Part shown: positions 56,959-64,000 of the stretch, one piece after another | Position numbering within the stretch: the first letter of the stretch is position 1 | Layout: the number at the start of each line of letters is the position of its first letter | From: Linaria vulgaris | Lineage: Eukaryota > Streptophyta > Magnoliopsida > Lamiales > Plantaginaceae | Reading direction: 5' to 3' | NCBI GenBank assembly: GCA_948329865.1 | Contig: OX415254.1 | Location: 89,336,033 to 89,400,032, forward strand | Length of the DNA: 64,000 bases | Program-made: the position numbers and the translations under genes | Notes under the pieces: model-generated | The model's database searches: none | Told to the model about the DNA's origin: nothing | What the model saw: the letters and a program-made list of their open reading frames with translations, nothing else

Positions 56959-59900
56959 GAACTAAGAAGTCAGGCACCGAGTAAGACTTGTAAGAATCCA
57001 ATTATTTACACAAGTAGACGTGCATATACTCGAGCTTAACGTGCATGTACTGCAGCAATCTGGAATGAACAGTCTGTTGTTCAAGCCCAGTCCATTCGGC
57101 TTGGAATTTGATCATGCGTATCACTTGATAACACTCCCTTTTAAGCCATTGGCGTAGAAGGACCCGTCTATCATTATGACAGTTAAATAAAGATTACACC
57201 AAGCTTAACTACGTCATCGTAAACATCAGTTGTCCCCGTGAAAGAGTCGATCATCAGCCATGTGGTTACGTGCTTGATAAATTATCTGATTTCGTTCTCA
57301 AGCAGCAACTAAGCAAAATGTATCCGTACATCCCTTGCCCGTGGAGAACAGCTCAAAAACTGCTGGCAATTACGCGATGTAATCACACAGGACCACTGAG
57401 GAAGACCAAATTCATGAGAAATCTTTCTTCCAGTTGGTTTGCCAATTATGATACTTTAACTTCTGAAAGATGTTGATGTTCTTGCGTCTCTATATAATTG
57501 AAGGGTGTTCTGATCCCAAAGAAGAACATTTAATTTTATGAAATGTGCTCTCGTAAAGTTCCAAATTAGAGCACAAAACGATTTCAAACAGCGAATAATT
57601 CTACAACTAATAATACACACCAACTAAAAGCACCACATGAAAATGGGTTCATGCAAATGAAGAATAACCATAGGGCTCGTTTGGTTGCAAGAGGGCCTTT
57701 TAGCCATTTTCATATGAGCACCTATAAAGATCCTTATCATTCCCATCAAAACAAGTTTTGTTGCACATATTGGACTCCTCACTTAGCTATGGGGCCCTCA
57801 AAAAACTTTGCTTTGCTTGTCTATTTGGTCACATATGTTAACTCATATTAGTAGCAAAATACCTACTCTGCCCTTACAATTATACAACTAAAATGGCAAG
57901 GAAAAATCATAACGGTGATCATTGTCTTTTAACATAAGTTTTATGAAGTTTTAACAATATGATGTAAGGTGAAACTTCAGTTGAAAGATACATACGACGT
58001 TAGAAAAATTAATATAAGATTTACGGAAGAGGCCTTTCTTGATTTTACTTATTTCTTATCTATCCTTTACTTCATCTTATCCAGAATTTATGTATTGCTA
58101 CATGCTCAATCAAATGTATAAAAACCAAAAACAAAAAAGATAATCTACATGGTAACAAAAATATTATGTACACAAAGAATTTCAAATGTTTGTAACATCT
58201 CACCTCAGCAATTTATACATGGATAAAGATTACAAGCTACTCATATTCCACAAAAAAGAGTACATGTACATTTTCAAATTCAAAAGCATGTAGTTTCTAT
58301 TTTTCATGAATATAAATGGAGTATTATGCTCTATTTTGTGCAAGGATACCGTAATGAAGATGGAACATTTGGTAGATATTATGCCTCAAGTACTTGACAT
58401 TACATTTGGTAGATATTATGCCTCAAGTACTTGACAATGCACAATGTGGCTCTTCAATCTACTTCTTCCAGCAATACTCTACCAAAAAATTTGTGAACAT
58501 GTTCGTAAAATAAACTCTACTCTCAATGTTCTTCCAAATTTGAGGATAACGATCAATTCTTTTGTCAGGATTCCAAAAATCAACCATACTAATGCTCTTA
58601 TTATGACAAATTATACACAATTTCCCTTTAAGTGGAACAAGAGTTGCCGCCTCCAAAACGCGAGAATGGCCAAGATGAAGCTTGCTATCGATGGACCTTT
58701 TCCAATAATTTGTGCTCTTGTCGTATATTTTGACTTTACAACCATCACAGCTTTGTTTTTCAGTGCAGTGAGCCAGAAATCAAGAACTCCTTTCTCTGCA
58801 AAGAAGTGATCTTTAACATATGGAATCCCTACATTAGTTATTAAAATCTAAAAGCACCATTCTGATATCAACTATTTAAAATAACTGAATGTTCAAACAA
58901 ACAATGCTTAATTGCGTAGGGCAGTGAATTACCTCTGCAAAGGTACACAACAACAATATCAATTAGCGATGGGACCTGGTGATGAAAACAACAATTCAAA
59001 AAACATATAACAAACTCAGTTATCGCCCAAAAATAGCAGCAAATGTATTGCTGAATCTAAATAGGCACAAATGAATATTCAGATCTTTTTCGGTCCTCGT
59101 GAGCGGTGATACAAAATTCAAAGTTCTAATTATTCTACAGTTTCTTTGTCATTTAAACAACTAATTTCTTCATGGTACAATTACAAAAAGAAAAATAAAT
59201 ACACAAGAATAGTTGTTGAATGCCATGCAACTAAAGAAATATGAAACTACATATTGATTACAGTTGATTAATTTAGTCATGTCTGGTGACATTTTCCCAT
59301 TCGGCAATGCGATCACTACAACACCATAAGAAACCAAAAAACAATAGCATTTATTAGAAAAAAAAAATATGTCAGAACGATATTTACCAATTTAGATAAC
59401 TAAAAAATGCCATACGCTCAAAGTATCAAGTATGGTACCGCCTCTGATGAAGGCCTGTTGCTGTATGATATAATTGCATCAGCCTTTAACACCAAGTAGA
59501 TTTATTCAGTGTCAAATATGGCATTTTCTTTCATTAACCACACATGACACATATATAGCTAGATGAACAACAAAGGATCACAATGAACCTTTGGCATCTT
59601 CTTATAGATCCATATAAGTGAGATAACAGAAAACTAAAAAATCACTTATTTAGTCCGAAGAAAAACACACGTGACTTTTCCAAAAGTCCCTAAGGTACAA
59701 ACTTTGACACATCAATAGCAGTTATTACACAAAATTAGAGCATCCTTACGCATTGAAGAAGACCGCGTCTTATATTTTGTAACAGAACCCACAAAATCAT
59801 AGCCCGAAGAATAATAGTCCATACAAGGAAGTAATCCATTGTCTAAACAAATCACCTGTATCCAACAGAGTAAAACGGAAGATCAGCAATCTCAGAGCCT

Positions 59901-60654
59901 GAAATTCCATTATCGGGCAATCCAGAAACCAAAACGGGATGCAAACAACCGTGAAACCGCTTGTATATTTCTCTAGTAACTCTTTTGTTCTAGTAACTCT
60001 TTTGTGATCAAAAGTGACATTGTATGGCACGTGTATGATTAAGTAACCTTTATTCATAAATTTATCTTACAAAATAAGAAAAAAAAGGTTTTCAAATTTA
60101 GCTGAGTTGGGTCTCATTTTATTGCTAAGAAGTAGAGATGAGAAAGCTTGATGAGGCCCGAGTTACCCTTAATACCCGGTTTTAAACATGTATAACCAAA
60201 GCTAAATATTTTACTGTTAAAGCCGGATAAAAAGCTGTTATATGCCCTATAAGGCACAACCAAAAGAGGCCATAGCATAGCCAGTAATTGAGATTCTAGA
60301 AACAAAAAAGGCACGAGTTGTGATACAAGGTATCTATAGCTACCTCAAAGAACATGGCGGCAAGGAAAATATTGCAGGCATTTAACAAAACACCAGTTAA
60401 CCCAAAAAATAATCAGCACATGAATGGGTATTATACACAAATAAGGACAAGAACTGAAGCAATTAAAACAAAAATCACATCAAACCCAACTTCCGAACTT
60501 AAAATGGAGTATGCTACAATCGTTTTCTAATTTGGTGAATATCCGTAATGGTAATTGGTGTAAAAAGCCAATTTTGTAGAGAGCAAAAATGACAAACAAC
60601 TTTTCAATCTTGGCCCAGATCGTTAATTGCAAGGGGGAGAAGGCCGTGTACTTC
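56959..60654. other. Intergenic, no gene recognised
   Basis: Open frames here are short and match nothing I recognise. A GGGCTCGTTTGGTTG word at about 57676 looks like a MITE terminus, but no matching opposite end was found. One tandem duplication is listed separately. Confidence 0.5.
58365..58438. repeat. 37-bp tandem duplication
   Basis: ACATTTGGTAGATATTATGC plus 17 further bases occurs twice, starting at 58365 and 58402, with near-identity. Confidence 0.85.
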
Positions 60655-62550
60655 TTATATAAACACCAATGAGCAGCAAGCTGAGCCTTTAGGGGATGTT
60701 AAAAACAGCCTTTCAATATAAGCCTTCGAAATCAGTGGGTTAGGATCAAAAGAAACCAAGACTAGATCAAGTTTCACGGAATTCTTCAAGAGAAACATCA
60801 TCAAACCAAGTTCACATTTTGTGCCCAAGATTCCAGAAAACTCGATGCGGGTCAGGCGCGACACGCAAGACGGCACAGATTCAACTGCGTCAAAATTAAA
60901 ATCTTCTGAATAATGACCTTTTGAGGGGTGCTGGAGAGCAAAACAGGAAATATGTTTAGGTGCGATCTTATTAAGCATGACGAGAGACAGCAAAGAAATG
61001 CAGACTTTTTTTAACAACTTACAGGAGCGAGGACGAGCCCTTCAAGATTTGGCGCCATGTGAAGTAACTCTAGAAAAGCTTCAATCCTACCACATGTGTA
61101 CAGTAGTAGTTGTTGCAACTGATGAAACCTGGGAAGAGCATGTCCTGGGTTTGACTGAGCATATGTCTTTGTAGATAAACAAGAGTTAGTTTGTTTTCTA
61201 GCAACATGCAAGTAGTTAAGCTGAGAAAAAGTAGTAGAAGCATAACACAAGTCGCAGATGGAACACGAAGAATCAGATTTCCATCAAATTACCTTATAAT
61301 TACAAGTTGTATCCAAGTGCTATGTTTATTCTACTAGTTTCGGTGAAAATGACTGGTGCGTGCATAGGATAGAGCAGAAACAAGTTTAGTAACGGATGAT
61401 AGAAGCTAGACTTGATTTCAAGTGTGATTGTTATCTATCTGTGATCTTTTCTATTTGAGTTACATCCAATAAACTATCATCTCGCTGGCAAAGGAATGTA
61501 TACATTTTTGACCACGAAACAGAGGACACCAACCTTATTGAGCCGAGCATAGATTTTCAAGGTGGTCAAAGTGGAGAAGTCTCTGATTGATAATCCAGAA
61601 TTTGATTGACCAACTTGAGCGAATGGATGAGCACGGGTCATAAAGCGAAAACATGCAGAGATAATAGACGATGCGGGCAGATCAAAATTACTGAGTTGCA
61701 CATCCCCACCAATTAAGAAGCTCCTAAGCTTTGGTGCACGAACCTTGATAAGGAAATCATTTGGTACAGCTTGAAAGGAGGAGAAGAGGAAATACTTCAA
61801 TGAGGGAGAGGTGATTTCCACGGACTTTACGGTGCCCCACGCGCAAGAGTCTAGTTCAAGTATTACCAGGACTGGGAATGTCAATGTCAATGTCAGTGGG
61901 TCATGGTCAGAATCAGGAAGGTTGTCATTTTGGAGGAGAACGTGAACAAGAGCCAACTGTTTAAGGTTACAGAGAAAATCCTTGACAGGAGGAACTTTCA
62001 AAGTAGAGGGCAGACAAAGTGTTAAGCTGATGAGTGAAGTGTTGTCCAAGAGGCAACGCGGTAAGGTAAATGGGTTGCACTCTGGAACACATACATTGAG
62101 ACCCTGGATACTAGTACGCATGGATAGAGAAGATATCCATCTTTTGAAGGTAGTTGGATCACGCAGGTGTTGACAATTAAGATAAATTTTTTGGATGTTT
62201 TGAGAATGATCAAGTATCCTGTCAACGAAGTCGATGAAACTAGCCTTGTCCTTGTCCTTGTCCTTGTTCTTGAGGAGGTGATCATAAATTTGGATATGAG
62301 GTATAGAAGCCCACTTGTATTCCCAATCTTTGGACAAGACGCTAGTTCGCACGGCATCCCGCATGGGCAAGAGGGACATGATGTGAATAACCAAGTCTTT
62401 TGGTAAATCATTTATAATGCTAACTCCAGATTTGTCATTGCCGGACTCGGGACTGGGATGATGAGTTTCTAGCAGCCGTGGTTTCTTACGAACTTGAAAG
62501 TTTTCGGTCATGGCTTCAACCAAGGAAAGGAAAGATCCACCTGCTAACAT
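60655..62550 (-). CDS. F-box/LRR protein with FBD-like C-terminus
   Basis: Three phase-0 exons, 62550-61534, 61220-61023 and 60930-60655, give 496 residues. The ATG at 62550 begins MLAGGSFLSLVEAM; the next in-frame ATG at 62508 (MTENFQVRKK) is also a plausible start. The F-box is at about residues 45-90 (INDLPKDLVIHIMSLLPMRD, then EYKWASIP). Leucine-rich repeats follow (NLKQLALVHVLL, FPVLVILELDSCAW). The last exon (PSCVSRLTRIEFSGILGTKC, ELGLMMFLLKNSVKL) resembles the FBD domain of plant F-box proteins. It should act as a substrate receptor in an SCF ubiquitin ligase; the target is unknown. Same broad family as the gene at 30.3 kb but not a close copy. A KDKDKDK run near residue 98 comes from a short GTCCTT-type repeat at about 62247-62270. 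Confidence 0.85.
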
Positions 62551-63519
62551 GTAATTGTAATGTAAAGAATAGATAGAGAAACTTAATTAAATCACATATA
62601 CCTGATCCAGTTAAAGTGTGTGTATAACAAATTAGGAAGAACGTTTTTCAGTGCACAAACAAACATGAAAGAAGGAAAACAAACAGTAGAGGCCCGCCAC
62701 AAACAAACAGTAACAGTGGTGGCAATAAGTATGAAAAGACCTCGACTCGACTGTTAATATTAGAAGCAAATAATAAATAGTATATTAGGCATAAAAATCA
62801 AAAGCAGCAATAGTAATAATAAAACGATGAACGAACCGATTCAAACAATAATTAGCAGCTAATAAACTCAATGTAGAAGAGGGAAAAGAAACCAGCTGAT
62901 TGCAAAACATATTATTAACCTAATACGCGATAATTAAACCATACTGCCTTCAGAGAGAGAGAGAGAGAGAGCCCTTACCTGAGTAGGCGTATGCTTCGTT
63001 CAAAAAATAAAATTGTTGGGTCTCTTTTATTTGCTTTCCTATAAATAGATTTGTTGCTTTTCTTCTATCATTTAATAGTAATATATAATAATTTCGCAAA
63101 CTACAAGTCTAATAAATAAACTCTCCCAAAAGAATTCCAAATCTTATAAATATAAAAAAAAATATGTATATAAATTTAATTTTATCCAAAATAATAAAAA
63201 CCTGCATAACTCATTGATGTTACGCTAACTGATACGGCCCAACCGTGTGAAGGCGAAGCTTACATGATTTAGTGATATGCGAGTAGTTCTATATTAGGAG
63301 TCTTAGATTATGAGTCTTTATTCAATTAGAGTAGTATTAGATTTTAAGTTCATTAAGGTTTCTAGGTTTATTAGTATAATTTTTTTTCCAAATAAAATTC
63401 TAACATACCTAATTGATAACAAGTTTAACATTTATCTAGATAATTATCCACTTTAACGTCTAAAATATAAGATTTTTTTTACAACTTTAACTTTAACGTT
63501 TTATAAGGATTGATTATCC
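62551..63519. other. Upstream region of the F-box gene, AT-rich
   Basis: It contains a GA microsatellite near 62952-62972 within the probable leader or promoter of the minus-strand gene. No coding sequence was seen. Confidence 0.5.
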
Positions 63520-63524
63520 CCTGT

Positions 63525-63640
63525 CTATATCGAAGCCGAATACGAAGCCCTGTTGATAGACATGAAGTTAACTCGCGAAGGGGATGTCAAAAGACTGGTA
63601 ATACATAGTGATTCTCGTACAACAGATCAATGGATATTGA
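63525..63640 (+). pseudogene. Gypsy RNase H fragment
   Basis: The frame reads EAEYEALLIDMKLTREGDVK followed by RLVIHSDSRT, matching the second RNase H of Tat elements near 39270. Only about 35 codons remain, with no other pol sequence near by. Confidence 0.8.
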
Positions 63641-63719
63641 AAGCACTGCAATTTGTTTCATTACGTGATACTGAAAGCACTGGTAATACACTTCTTCTTG
63701 ATGATTGGTTTCATTACAT

Positions 63720-63994
63720 GACATTGAAAGCACTGCAATTTGTAATGTTTATGCTTAATCAATGATATTTCAAGAGTGAATGACTTATATGATTCAGATG
63801 ATATATAAGTTACTGCATTTTATTTTATAGATTCATTGTATTAAGTGTTACCATGTGTTTTAGTTATGTTGATTACACTGAAATGTCTTTTTTCCTGTCA
63901 TGTATTGTAACTTAACTGTGAGGCCTATATCTAAGATGGCTCTACGATCTTCAGCACCATTTGGTGATAACTGATAAGTAAACTTTGAAAGTTC
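63720..63994 (+). repeat. Copy of the SEC15 downstream segment
   Basis: It matches 55031-55298 in the same orientation and probably continues past the window edge. It starts about 80 bp after the RNase H fragment, with a short duplicated GAAAGCACTG word between. Confidence 0.9.
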
Positions 63995-64000
63995 GTTTGT

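Noticed and set aside
57667..57860. A possible MITE starting GGGCTCGTTTGGTTG
   Set aside because: No inverted partner or target duplication was found downstream, so no element could be defined.

Overview
This is a plant nuclear window, most likely from a eudicot. The low-copy genes have plant-type introns, one encodes a thylakoid-lumen protein, and the spaces between them are filled with Ty3/gypsy (Tat lineage), Helitron, TRIM, LINE and MITE sequence. No organelle, rRNA or tRNA gene was recognised. Gene models come from reading splice sites and phase directly, and family names are recognised from memory.

Low-copy genes, left to right: an R3H-SUZ RNA-binding protein (minus, 3.3-7.5 kb); a membrane-tethered ER-stress bZIP factor of the bZIP17/bZIP49 type (plus, 24.0-26.5 kb); the lumenal PsbP-domain protein PPD6 (minus, 27.1-29.1 kb); an F-box/LRR gene with a (GAA)31 tract at a splice acceptor (minus, 30.3-31.9 kb); exocyst subunit SEC15 (plus, 52.4-54.7 kb); a CYP94-like P450 pseudogene (minus, 55.8-56.4 kb); and a second F-box/LRR/FBD-type gene (minus, 60.7-62.6 kb). 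As I recall the Arabidopsis map, R3H, bZIP49, PPD6, SEC15A and CYP94D2 lie together at At3g56630-At3g56680, so the window looks like an ancestral gene block inflated by transposons.

Mobile DNA. 10-17 kb: a MULE-type foldback MITE, two nested Helitrons, two LINE remnants, a TRIM inside one of them, and two Tourist-like MITEs. 17.6-23.2 kb: a decayed, mostly non-coding LTR element lying on the minus strand, with several unrelated tandem arrays inside and a TATA box set in a palindrome in each LTR. 32.4-48.8 kb: a four-deep nest, with Helitron inside Helitron, a 15.8-kb Tat-type gypsy element inside that, and a solo LTR inside the gypsy pol gene. The gypsy sense genes are broken, but between pol and the 3' LTR it carries two intact, intron-containing genes on the opposite strand. 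They share a domain layout and look like a duplicated extra gene; this is the most interesting feature here. 49.3-51.2 kb: a LINE remnant. 56.5 kb: a second complete TRIM. 63.5-64.0 kb: a mosaic of a gypsy RNase H fragment and a copy of the SEC15 downstream flank.
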